Counted from the stretch's first letter, positions 1 through 7,125 are shown. The stretch is 8,772 nucleotides of DNA from Paracoccaceae bacterium (GCA_021767525.1 JAASTF010000119.1:1-8772), one strand, 5' to 3'. A program made the numbers and translations. The notes: generated by a model from the sequence alone, not told the origin.

Positions 1-1645
1 TCAGGCGGAACTCCAGCGGGTCGATCCCCAGCCGGTCGGCCAGTTCATCGAACAACAGCTCTTGCGCGATGGCCGATTGCGGCACGCCGAACCCGCGGAA
101 CGCGCCCGCAGGCGGGCCGTTGGTGTAGATGCCGCGCGCGCGGGCCAGGTAATCGCCCACGCGATAGGGGCCAGAGGCGTGGATCGGCACGCGGTTCGCC
201 ACCGTCGGCCCCCAACTCGCATAGGCGCCGGTGTTGAACAGCCCCTCGAACCGCATGCCCGAGAGGGTGCCATCCTTGGTCGCGCCGATCGTCAGGCTGA
301 TCTGCGCGGGGTGGCGTTTTGTGGTCGATTGCATCGATTCCACGCGGCTATAGGCCATGCGCACCGGCTGCCCCAGCTTCAGCGCGGCCAGCGCCAGATA
401 AGGCTGCACCGACACGTCGAGTTTCGAGCCGAAGCCGCCGCCGGTGGCGGTGGGCACGATGCGGATTTTCTCCATCGGCAGGGCCAGCGCCTTGGCCAGC
501 ATTTCCTGGTCCATCACCGGGGCCTGGGTGCAGGCGTGCACATGCACGCGGCCATCGACCACCTCGGCAAAGCCGGCCTCGGGCTCGATATAGGCGTGTT
601 CGACATAGGCGGTGGTGAAATCGCCCGAAACGGTGACATCGGCGCGGGCCAGGGCGGCATCGGCCTCGCCATGTTTCACGAAACCGCCGGTCATCACGTT
701 TTGCGCGTGGCCCTTGTGCAGTTCGGGCGCGCCTTCGGCCATCGCCTCGTCAAACGTCAGCATCGGCGGCAGCGGCGCCCAGGTGACGGGGAAATCGGCG
801 GTGTCGAAGCGCGCCAAAGCCTCGGCCGGGCCGACGATGGCGGCCACCGGCTCGCCCCGGAACCGGGCATAGCCTTCGGCGAAAACGGGCTGATCCTCGA
901 ACCCCGGGATCACGCCATAGGTGTTGGCGCCCGGCACGTCCGCCGCTGTCAGTACCAGCGCGACCCAAGGGTGCGCGGCGCGGAATGCATCCAGATCGCC
1001 CAGTTTGACCCGCGCGTGATGGTGGGGCGAACGGATGACGCGCAGGGCCAGCGCGCCCGCGGGCGCCACGTCGTCGCCGAACGCCTCGCGCCCGTCGACC
1101 TTGGCAGCACCATCGAGCCGGGTCAGCGACGTGCCCACTGCACCGCTGGCGGGTGGGTCGGCCACCTCGCCCCGGCCTGCCGCCACGATGGCATCGACGA
1201 TCTTGGCATAGCCCGTGCAGCGGCACAGAACACCACCCAATGCATCGCGCACCTGTGCGGCGTCGGGCGCGCCGACCTGGCGCAGCAGGGCCACTGCGCT
1301 GACCATCATGCCCGGCGTGCAAATGCCGCATTGCGCCGCCTGATGGGCGTGGAACGATTTGGCCAGCCGCGCGCCTTCGTCGCTGGCGACAAGCCCGGTC
1401 AGCGTGTCGATCTGCGCGCCCTCGGCCCGGGCGGTGGGCATCAAGCAGGCGCAAACCGCCTCGCCATCCACCAGCACGGTGCAGGCCCCGCAATCGCCCG
1501 CGTTGCACCCCACCTTTACATCGCGCGCGCCCAGCTTTTCGCGCAAGGACAGCGACAGACGCTCGCCCGGGTCGGCATCGACCGACACCGCCCGCCCGTT
1601 CAGCGTAAAGCCCGTGCGCGTGATCGCCACCTGATCGTCCATCAT
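1..1645 (-). CDS. Molybdenum hydroxylase, fused [2Fe-2S] + molybdopterin-binding subunit (3' end outside window)
   Basis: Catalytic and electron-transfer subunit of a xanthine dehydrogenase/aldehyde oxidase-superfamily hydroxylase, which adds a water-derived hydroxyl to a (hetero)aromatic carbon or aldehyde; presumably cytoplasmic. 548 codons are visible and stay open to the window edge; the usual length of this fused form is about 900-1000 residues. The plant-type ferredoxin cluster is C47-x4-C52-G-x-C55-x11-C67. The second [2Fe-2S] cluster is C106-x2-C109-x31-C141-x-C143. The Mo domain begins near residue 170 and shows GGGFGSK (402-408) and AFRGFG (515-520), both molybdopterin signatures. 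By ungapped counting against bovine xanthine dehydrogenase (recalled from memory), Q374 matches the Mo-site Gln, R485 matches R880 and F519 matches F914, but L409 replaces E802. The catalytic Glu lies in the missing part. The start ATG (1645-1643) overlaps the FAD-subunit stop as ATGA, so translation is probably coupled; a second ATG follows directly. The FeS-Mo fusion resembles E. coli XdhD. The substrate is not determined; the neighbouring enamidase hints at an N-heterocycle. Confidence 0.93.
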   Translation of the reverse strand, partial: MMDDQVAITRTGFTLNGRAVSVDADPGERLSLSLREKLGARDVKVGCNAGDCGACTVLVDGEAVCACLMPTARAEGAQIDTLTGLVASDEGARLAKSFHAHQAAQCGICTPGMMVSAVALLRQVGAPDAAQVRDALGGVLCRCTGYAKIVDAIVAAGRGEVADPPASGAVGTSLTRLDGAAKVDGREAFGDDVAPAGALALRVIRSPHHHARVKLGDLDAFRAAHPWVALVLTAADVPGANTYGVIPGFEDQPVFAEGYARFRGEPVAAIVGPAEALARFDTADFPVTWAPLPPMLTFDEAMAEGAPELHKGHAQNVMTGGFVKHGEADAALARADVTVSGDFTTAYVEHAYIEPEAGFAEVVDGRVHVHACTQAPVMDQEMLAKALALPMEKIRIVPTATGGGFGSKLDVSVQPYLALAALKLGQPVRMAYSRVESMQSTTKRHPAQISLTIGATKDGTLSGMRFEGLFNTGAYASWGPTVANRVPIHASGPYRVGDYLARARGIYTNGPPAGAFRGFGVPQSAIAQELLFDELADRLGIDPLEFRL

Positions 1646-2469
1646 GCCCCCCTTGCCGCTTGCACCAGCGCGCGGCCCACCAGCTCGGCCACCGCGTCCA
1701 GGCGGTATTCGGCGCTGCCGCGCACGTCGCCAATGGGTGACAGCGCGTCCAGATGATCGGGCCGCACCGCGCCCGCGAGATCGTCGATGGCCATGCCCGC
1801 CAGATCGGATTCCAGCGCAGTCAGCCGCCGCGCGATGGGCGAACAGGCGCCAACCGCCACCCGCGCCCATTCCACCCGGCCCCCGCGCACACTGACCAGC
1901 GCCGCCACCATCGCGATGGAGATCACCAGGTATTTCCGCGCGCCCAGTTTCACGAACCCACCGGCCGCGGCACCGGGGTCGGGGGTGTGCAGCGCCACCA
2001 GCAACTCGCCGGGGCGCAGCGCGGTCTGGCGCGGGCCGGTGACGAACTCGGCCAGCGGCATCCGGCGCGGGCCATCGGGGCCGGCCAGCTCGACCTGCGC
2101 ATCCAGCGTCAGCAGCGGCGGCATCCCGTCGGCCGCGGGCGAGGCATTGCACAGGTTCCCGCCCAGCGTGCCGGCATTCTGGATCTGCAGGCCGCCCACC
2201 TCGCGCGCGGCGCGTTTCAACCCGTCGAAACAGGGCGGCAGATCGGCACGCACCACGTCTGTCCAAGTGGTCGCCGCCCCGATGCGCCAGCCAGCGTCAT
2301 CGCGCGTGATGCCACGCATCCCCGGCAGGCGGGTGATGTCCAGCACGTCCATCGGCATCGGCCCCTCGCCGCGCGCCGGGTACCAATCCGTGCCGCCCGC
2401 GATCACCGAGGCGCCAGCGGCCACGGCGGCCAGCGCGTCCTCGATCCTGTCAGGTCGGTGAAATCCCAT
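1642..2469 (-). CDS. Molybdenum hydroxylase FAD-binding subunit (CoxM/XdhB/YgfM type)
   Basis: 275-residue middle subunit that takes electrons from the [2Fe-2S] clusters of the partner subunit and passes them through FAD to an acceptor. FAD-binding signatures are AGGTDWYP (24-31) and NAGTLGGNLCNASPAAD (98-114), typical of the PCMH-type FAD domain. The C-terminal domain of the family carries the conserved DVRGSAEYR stretch (248-256). The length is normal for a stand-alone FAD subunit (about 260-300). The start at 2469 is supported by AGGG at 2480-2477 with a 7-nt spacing. It is first in the leftward operon; its TGA overlaps the ATG of the Fe-S/Mo subunit by 4 bp, so the two products are made together. 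Its promoter must lie in 2470-2630, shared with the rightward enamidase operon. The family call is secure; whether the electron acceptor is NAD+ or another carrier cannot be read from the sequence. Confidence 0.93.
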   Translation of the reverse strand: MGFHRPDRIEDALAAVAAGASVIAGGTDWYPARGEGPMPMDVLDITRLPGMRGITRDDAGWRIGAATTWTDVVRADLPPCFDGLKRAAREVGGLQIQNAGTLGGNLCNASPAADGMPPLLTLDAQVELAGPDGPRRMPLAEFVTGPRQTALRPGELLVALHTPDPGAAAGGFVKLGARKYLVISIAMVAALVSVRGGRVEWARVAVGACSPIARRLTALESDLAGMAIDDLAGAVRPDHLDALSPIGDVRGSAEYRLDAVAELVGRALVQAARGA

Positions 2470-2534
2470 GCGCCCACCCTGTCAATTTCATTTGCACACA
2501 TACAAGAAAGCGCCGAGCGAGGGATTCTGTCAAA

Positions 2535-2565
2535 CGCTTTTGCCCATGCTGCACTTGCAAAAGCG
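2535..2565. repeat. Inner dyad CGCTTTTGC-N13-GCAAAAGCG
   Basis: Perfect 9-bp inverted repeat: CGCTTTTGC at 2535-2543 and GCAAAAGCG at 2557-2565, with a 13-bp spacer. It sits almost exactly in the middle of the outer repeat pair. It could be a binding site for a dimeric regulator (about 22 bp centre to centre, two helical turns). No T-tract follows on either strand, so a terminator is unlikely. Confidence 0.5.
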
Positions 2566-2579
2566 ATGTCTTGATCGGT

Positions 2580-2609
2580 TTGACGATTCTGTTAGCGTTC
2601 AAATGAAAT
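2580..2609 (+). promoter_or_regulatory. Possible promoter for enamidase-rdhA operon
   Basis: TTGACG (2580-2585) resembles a -35 box, and TGAAAT (2604-2609, four of six consensus bases) lies 18 bp downstream. The proposed -10 overlaps the right copy of the outer inverted repeat, so a repressor bound there would block it. The transcript would start only a few bases before the AAGGGAG ribosome binding site at 2617-2623. The -10 match is weak, so this is a suggestion only. Confidence 0.3.
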
Positions 2610-2630
2610 TCAGCGCAAGGGAGCGGCCCG

Positions 2631-3806
2631 ATGTCCGACACGCCACAGAAACTTGTCATTCGCAATATCGGCCTGATCCTGTCGGGCAAGATGGAAGAGC
2701 CGATTTTCGACGGCGATTGCCTGATCGCCATCGACGGGCGCATTTCCGAATGGGGGCGCGAGGCCGACATGGACACCAGCGGCGCGACCACGACGGTCGA
2801 TGCCAATGGCGTGACGCTGGCGCCGGGCCTGATCGACAGCCACGTGCACCCGGTGGTGGGCGACTACACCCCGCGCCAGCAACAGCTGCACTGGATCGAC
2901 AGCACCTTGCATGGCGGCGTGACCACCATGATCTCGGCCGGCGAGGTGCATATGCCCGGCCGCCCGAATGACCCAGTGGGCACCGTGGCGATGGCGATTG
3001 CGGCGCAGCGTTGGTACGACAATTTGCGCCCCTCTGGCATGAAGGTGCATGCCGGCGCGCCGCTGTTGCAGCAGGGGTTGGAAGAGGACCATTTCAAACA
3101 GATGGCCGATGCCGGTGTGCGCCTGATCGGCGAGGTGGGGCTTGGCACGGTCAAGGACGGCAAGACCGCCAACCAGATGATCGGCTGGGCGCGCAAATAC
3201 GGCATGCAAAGCACGATCCACACCGGCGGGCCGTCGATCCCCGGCTCGGGCCTGATCGATGCCGACATGGTGCTTGAAACCGGCACGGATGTCGTGGGCC
3301 ATATCAACGGCGGGCATTCCGCCCTGCCCGACGACCAGATCGTGTGTATCTGCGAAAACTGCAAGGCGGCGCTGGAAATCGTGCATAACGGCAACGAGCG
3401 CGCCGCGCTTTTGACGCTGAACACCGCGCGCGAGCTGGACAAGATGGACCAGCTGATCCTGGGCACCGACGGGCCAGCGGGTTCGGGCGTGCAGCCATTG
3501 GGCATCCTACGCATGGTGGCGATGCTCTCGGCGCTGGGGAATGTCCCGGCCGAGGTCGCGTTCTGCTTTGCCAATGGCAACACCGCGCGGCGGCGCAACC
3601 TGGATGTGGGCCTCATCGAGGCCGGGTGCGCCGCAGATTTTGTGCTGATGGACCAAGCGCAGCACGCGCCGGGCAAGCACATGCTGGAGTCGGTGCAGCT
3701 GGGCAACCTGCCGGGCGTGGGCATGACGATCATCGACGGTATCGTGCGATCCGAGCGCAGCCGCAACACGCCGCCCGCACAGCGGCTGCCGCAGGTGGTG
3801 GCCTAA
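2631..3806 (+). CDS. ena: Enamidase-type amidohydrolase (cyclic enamide ring opening)
   Basis: 391-residue binuclear metal amidohydrolase that matches, from memory, Eubacterium barkeri enamidase along its length. That enzyme opens 1,4,5,6-tetrahydro-6-oxonicotinate to 2-formylglutarate and ammonia. Shared features are PGLIDSHVH (66-73), GDYTPRQ (77-83), LHGGVTTMISAG (93-104), GEVGLGT (167-173), IHTGG (196-200), GHINGG (223-228), GTDGPAGSG (278-286) and the C-terminal SRNTPPAQR (377-385). All expected metal ligands are in place: H71 and H73, bridging E168 (instead of a carbamylated lysine), H197, H224 and D280. The length equals the family's. The start is supported by AAGGGAG (2617-2623) 7 nt before ATG. 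It heads the rightward operon, divergent from a Mo hydroxylase; that pairing is what nicotinate catabolism would need. No secretion signal is seen, so it should be cytoplasmic. The exact substrate is not proven; another cyclic amide is possible. Confidence 0.88.
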   Translation: MSDTPQKLVIRNIGLILSGKMEEPIFDGDCLIAIDGRISEWGREADMDTSGATTTVDANGVTLAPGLIDSHVHPVVGDYTPRQQQLHWIDSTLHGGVTTMISAGEVHMPGRPNDPVGTVAMAIAAQRWYDNLRPSGMKVHAGAPLLQQGLEEDHFKQMADAGVRLIGEVGLGTVKDGKTANQMIGWARKYGMQSTIHTGGPSIPGSGLIDADMVLETGTDVVGHINGGHSALPDDQIVCICENCKAALEIVHNGNERAALLTLNTARELDKMDQLILGTDGPAGSGVQPLGILRMVAMLSALGNVPAEVAFCFANGNTARRRNLDVGLIEAGCAADFVLMDQAQHAPGKHMLESVQLGNLPGVGMTIIDGIVRSERSRNTPPAQRLPQVVA

Positions 3807-3814
3807 GAAACAAC

Positions 3815-3842
3815 CGGGGCTTGCTTGATCCGCCAGGCCCCG
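3815..3842 (+). other. RNA hairpin candidate between ena and rdhA
   Basis: CGGGGCTTG (3815-3823) can pair with CAGGCCCCG (3834-3842), nine pairs including one G-U, around a 10-nt loop. It lies in the 74-bp gap between the two genes. There is no run of T after it, so it is not a typical intrinsic terminator. It could stabilise the upstream message or lower read-through into rdhA. Confidence 0.35.
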
Positions 3843-3880
3843 CAAGGCAGGCTGATCCCCTGACCTGAACCGGAGGGGCG

Positions 3881-6800
3881 ATGCGCCTGTTTTCCACCCG
3901 CAACCGCCCGCTGCATCTGGGCCCCTACCCGGTTGACCGGCTGAAACGCGGGCCGATGCCCGATCTGGGCGCGGTGCCCCATGCCGTGCCGGTAGGGTTC
4001 GACCGGCCCGAAACCCCGGAAAGCCTGGTCAACGCCATGCGCGACGCGCAGGCCATGCTGGACGTTCTGCGCAGCGGAGCGGCCAACCCGGCGCGGTCCG
4101 ACATTCCCGCCGACCCGGGTGAACGGGCGCGGCACCTGAAATCCTTTGCCCATTTCTGCGACGCCGACATGGCGGGCGTGGCGCGAATCCCCGATACGGC
4201 GTGGCTGGAAACGCCGGTCGAAAACCCGGCCATTCCGCCCCTGATCCAACGGCTGCGCACCGAACAGACCAAGACGCTGGCCGCCGGCATCGACCAGATC
4301 ATGGCCGAACTGCGCGACAGCGTCGAAACCCCGCCCGCCCCCATCAGGCACCACACGCACGCGCTTGTGCTGCTTTACGCCTATCCGCGCGACCCGCGCG
4401 TGGATGAGCCGGGCAGCGACTGGATAATGGATGCGCAGGCGCAGCGCGCCTGCCTGCGTGGGGCGGAAACCGCGACGGTGCTGGCCAATTACATCCGCGT
4501 TCTGGGCTGGGATGCCCGCGCCCATTCCGGGGCGGCAGCAGATGTGTGCCTGAACCGGTTGGCCGTGGCGGCGGGGTTGGTCGATGCCGATCTGGCTGCG
4601 CCCTGGCTGGGGCAACGCTATGGTATGGCGGTTGTGACGACCGACATGGAACTGGCCACAGATCAGCCGCTGGCGCCCATGGCGGACCAACCGTGGTACT
4701 GGCTGCGCGGCCCCGGCTGGCAGCTGGGCACCGGCCACACCGCCAAGACAGGCCGCACCGCCGACCCCTATGCCAGCCGCGATTTCGCCGATGGCCCGCA
4801 CCCTTTCGAAACGCTGAAACGGGTCGACACCCCGACCACCTATATCGACGAACCGAACGTCGCCCGGGTGCCCAAGCGCACCGACATGTTCGCCCGCGCG
4901 CAATTCGGCGACATGGGGCCTGCGCTGCAAAAGGGCGCGGGCGGCGGGTTGTATGTGCGCCGGCAAGCGCCTTCGCTGGCACAGCGGCGGGCGCTGGGGG
5001 CCTTCGTTCTGCTGCAAGACGGCGAACCCGCCGCCGAACGCCCGGCGACCGATCCCGCGCGGAATGCCGCCAACCTGAAAGCCGCCAGTTACTTTCTGGG
5101 GATGGATGCGGTGGGCCTGTCGCGCTGCCCCGACTGGGCGTGGTATTCGCATGACGCGCTTGGCGACCCGCTGATCCCGCCCCATGACCAGGCGATTTCG
5201 ATGATCGTCGACCAGGGCTATGAAACGATGGAGGGCGCGTCGGGTGACGACTGGATCTCGGTCGCGCAATCCATGCGCGCTTACCTGCGCTTTTCCATCC
5301 TGGGCAGCGTGATCGCACAGCAAATCCGCAACCTTGGCTATTCCGCGAAATCGCACACCGTGATGGATGGCGAGGTGCTGCAACCGCCCCTGCTGCTGCT
5401 GTCTGGCCTGGGCGAGGTCAGCCGGATTGGCGAGGTTATCCTGAACCCCTTTCTTGGCCCCCGCCTGAAATCCGGTGCGGTGACCACCGACATGCCGATC
5501 AGCCATGACCGGCCCATCGATTTCGGCCTGCAACGGTTTTGCGAGGCGTGCAACAAATGCGCCCGCGAATGCCCGTCGGGCGCGATCACCGCCGGGCCGA
5601 AGCTGATGTTCAACGGCTACGAGATCTGGAAATCCGACAGCCAGCGCTGCGCCACCTATCGCATCACCACGACGGGCGGCTCGATGTGCGGGCGCTGCAT
5701 GAAAACCTGCCCCTGGAACCTTGAGGGCCTGTTTGCAGAGGCGCCGTTCCGCTGGGCCGCGATGCACATCCCCGCAGCCGCGCCGGTATTGGCGCGGCTG
5801 GACGATGCCGTGGGCAATGGCGGGCTGAACGACACCAAGAAATGGTGGTGGGATATCGAGTTGAAAGACGATGGCAGCTATGCTGCGCCCGACGACCCGG
5901 TGAACCGCCGCGACCTGCAAAAAGACCTGGATTTGCGGTATGAGGATCAGACACTTGCCGTTTATCCCGCGCCGCTGGCGCCCTGGCCCTGGCCCTACCC
6001 TTTCGCGATGGACCGCGAGGCCGGGATCGCCGCCTACAAGGCGATGCTGACAGCGGATGATTATCGCGCCCGCTCCGCCCGGGGTGACACCGCGCATATC
6101 CACCGCTACACCGTGCCGGGCGATGCGCCGGTGCTGCGCGTCACGCTGTCGGATGTGCAGCCGATGACGCCCGAGATCACGAAATACACCTTCACCGCGC
6201 CAAATGGCGCCCCCCTGCCGGCATGGACAGCGGGCGCGCATCTGGACGTGCTGGTGACGCCCGAATACCTGCGGCAATATTCGATGTCCGGCGATCCGGC
6301 CGACCGCATACGCTACGAGATCGGCGTTTTGCGAGAGGATGCCGGCCGCGGCGGTTCGGCCATGCTGCACCGGATTTTCACGCCGGGGCGGCGCGTGTTC
6401 GTGTCGAAACCGATCAACCATTTCGGCCTGGTCGAGGATGCGGAAAAGACCTTTCTGATGGGTGGCGGCATCGGCATCACGCCGATGATCGCCTTTGCCC
6501 ACCGCCTGCACGCGCTGGGGCGGGATTTCGTGCTGCATTACTCCTGCGCCAGCCGCGCTGCTGCGGCCTATCTGAATGACCTGGCCGCGGCCCCCTGGGC
6601 CGACCGCGTGCACCTGCATTTCAGCGACGAAGGCACCCGCGCCGACCTGGCCGCGATCCTGTCGGGCTATAAACCTGGCTGGCATGTCTATACCTGCGGG
6701 CCCAATCGCTACATGGACGCGGTGATGCAGGCCGCGGCGCAGGGCGGTTTCCCCGAAAATGCGCGGCATCTTGAATATTTCTCGGTCCCCGACGAGCCCG

Positions 6801-7075
6801 ACTACGAAAATCACCCCTTCACCCTGCGCCTGCGCGACGGGCGCAAGATTACCGTGCTCGCCGATCAGGCCGCGACCGACGCGCTGGCCGCAGCAGGCGT
6901 GCATGTGGATGTGAAATGCGCCGATGGCCTGTGCGGCGTCTGCAAATGCGACGTTCTGTCGGGCGAGGTCGAGCATCGCGATTTCGTTCTGTCGGCGGCA
7001 CAGCGCGAAACCGCCATGATTTTGTGCAAATCCCGCGCCTCCCGGCCAGGTGGCGTGATTGCATTGGACCTCTGA
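3881..7075 (+). CDS. rdhA: Self-sufficient catabolic reductive dehalogenase (cobalamin/Fe-S RdhA fused to flavin-[2Fe-2S] reductase)
   Basis: 1064 residues. The RdhA part (about 1-735) has two [4Fe-4S] motifs: C554-x2-C557-x2-C560-x3-C564-P and C590-x12-C603-x2-C606-x3-C610-P. Ahead of them is an internally duplicated B12-binding-type region: copy one about 81-262, copy two about 394-545, each starting with a LK..(S/A)..F and P.(T/W)AW pattern and ending VTTDM. From about 742 a phthalate dioxygenase reductase-type module follows: RQYSM (798-802) and GRGGS (822-826) for flavin, GGGIGITPM (861-869) and TCGP (938-941) for NAD(P)H, and a C-terminal [2Fe-2S] cluster C1013-x4-C1018-x2-C1021-x27-C1049. 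There is no Tat signal and no rdhB anchor gene, so it is cytoplasmic and non-respiratory, like BhbA and the Jhaorihella enzyme. Those remove halogen ortho to a phenolic OH using NADPH. GGAGGGG (3872-3878) supports the start. It lies 74 bp after the enamidase gene. The substrate, and whether it dehalogenates at all here, is unknown. Confidence 0.9.
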   Translation: MRLFSTRNRPLHLGPYPVDRLKRGPMPDLGAVPHAVPVGFDRPETPESLVNAMRDAQAMLDVLRSGAANPARSDIPADPGERARHLKSFAHFCDADMAGVARIPDTAWLETPVENPAIPPLIQRLRTEQTKTLAAGIDQIMAELRDSVETPPAPIRHHTHALVLLYAYPRDPRVDEPGSDWIMDAQAQRACLRGAETATVLANYIRVLGWDARAHSGAAADVCLNRLAVAAGLVDADLAAPWLGQRYGMAVVTTDMELATDQPLAPMADQPWYWLRGPGWQLGTGHTAKTGRTADPYASRDFADGPHPFETLKRVDTPTTYIDEPNVARVPKRTDMFARAQFGDMGPALQKGAGGGLYVRRQAPSLAQRRALGAFVLLQDGEPAAERPATDPARNAANLKAASYFLGMDAVGLSRCPDWAWYSHDALGDPLIPPHDQAISMIVDQGYETMEGASGDDWISVAQSMRAYLRFSILGSVIAQQIRNLGYSAKSHTVMDGEVLQPPLLLLSGLGEVSRIGEVILNPFLGPRLKSGAVTTDMPISHDRPIDFGLQRFCEACNKCARECPSGAITAGPKLMFNGYEIWKSDSQRCATYRITTTGGSMCGRCMKTCPWNLEGLFAEAPFRWAAMHIPAAAPVLARLDDAVGNGGLNDTKKWWWDIELKDDGSYAAPDDPVNRRDLQKDLDLRYEDQTLAVYPAPLAPWPWPYPFAMDREAGIAAYKAMLTADDYRARSARGDTAHIHRYTVPGDAPVLRVTLSDVQPMTPEITKYTFTAPNGAPLPAWTAGAHLDVLVTPEYLRQYSMSGDPADRIRYEIGVLREDAGRGGSAMLHRIFTPGRRVFVSKPINHFGLVEDAEKTFLMGGGIGITPMIAFAHRLHALGRDFVLHYSCASRAAAAYLNDLAAAPWADRVHLHFSDEGTRADLAAILSGYKPGWHVYTCGPNRYMDAVMQAAAQGGFPENARHLEYFSVPDEPDYENHPFTLRLRDGRKITVLADQAATDALAAAGVHVDVKCADGLCGVCKCDVLSGEVEHRDFVLSAAQRETAMILCKSRASRPGGVIALDL

Positions 7076-7100
7076 CGCCACCCGCAGTATGCGTGGGGCG
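7076..7100 (+). promoter_or_regulatory. 25-bp imperfect palindrome between rdhA and tetR
   Basis: Starting with the base after the rdhA stop codon, positions 7076-7086 and 7090-7100 pair at 9 of 11 positions around a GTA centre: outer CGCC/GGCG and inner CGCA/TGCG, with mismatches at 7080/7096 and 7082/7094. No T-tract follows. It lies 25 bp before the TetR start, so it could be an autoregulatory operator or a transcript-end hairpin. The sequence does not resemble the repeats at 2484-2610. Confidence 0.4.
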
Positions 7101-7125
7101 GATTTGGACAAGTGATACGACTGGC

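Larger units (their letters stand above)
2484..2610. repeat. Outer inverted repeat pair, 11 bp perfect arms (candidate operators)
   Basis: AATTTCATTTG at 2484-2494 is matched by its exact reverse complement CAAATGAAATT at 2600-2610. Outside the core, further matching bases make the consensus tNAATTTCATTTGNAC. The right copy is itself a small dyad, TTCA-AA-TGAA (2598-2607). The left copy on the minus strand reads TGCA-AA-TGAA. One copy lies just upstream of each gene's ribosome binding site, which is where paired repressor sites would be expected. Function is inferred. Confidence 0.6.
2470..2630. promoter_or_regulatory. Divergent promoter/operator region between Mo hydroxylase and enamidase operons
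   Basis: 161 bp between two outward-facing start codons, visibly richer in A+T than the flanking genes. It contains two outward-facing -35-like hexamers, TTGACA on the minus strand (2533-2528) and TTGACG on the plus strand (2580-2585). It also holds three nested inverted repeats whose centres fall at about 2547, 2550 and 2556, and a direct repeat GATTCTGT (2523-2530 and 2585-2592). No convincing -10 box at normal spacing is seen on the minus strand. The layout suits common control of both operons by one regulator, for which the TetR protein at 7126-7650 is the nearest candidate. Confidence 0.7.

Noticed and set aside
750..1733. Minus-strand 327-codon frame overlapping the Fe-S/Mo subunit
   Set aside because: Same strand as the real gene but another frame; no cysteine cluster motifs or molybdopterin signatures, while the frame starting at 1645 has all of them.
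62..1756. Long plus-strand open frame (564 codons) opposite the Mo hydroxylase gene
   Set aside because: It is antisense to a gene with clear cofactor motifs. Its translation is Arg/His/Ala/Gly-rich, typical of a shadow frame in GC-rich coding DNA.
2480..2485. Perfect TTGACA on the minus strand as a promoter for the FAD-subunit gene
   Set aside because: It is only about 10 bp from the start codon, so its -10 would lie inside the gene. It is explained as the flank of the outer inverted repeat.
3803..7111. Minus-strand open frame of 1102 codons opposite rdhA
   Set aside because: It covers rdhA almost exactly and has a low-complexity Arg/His/Gly/Gln translation with no family motif. The length comes from third-position GC bias, not from coding.
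6916..7125. Upstream extension of the TetR gene to 6916
   Set aside because: It would overlap the conserved [2Fe-2S] end of rdhA, and the added residues do not look like TetR. The family's N-terminus starts just after ATG 7126.
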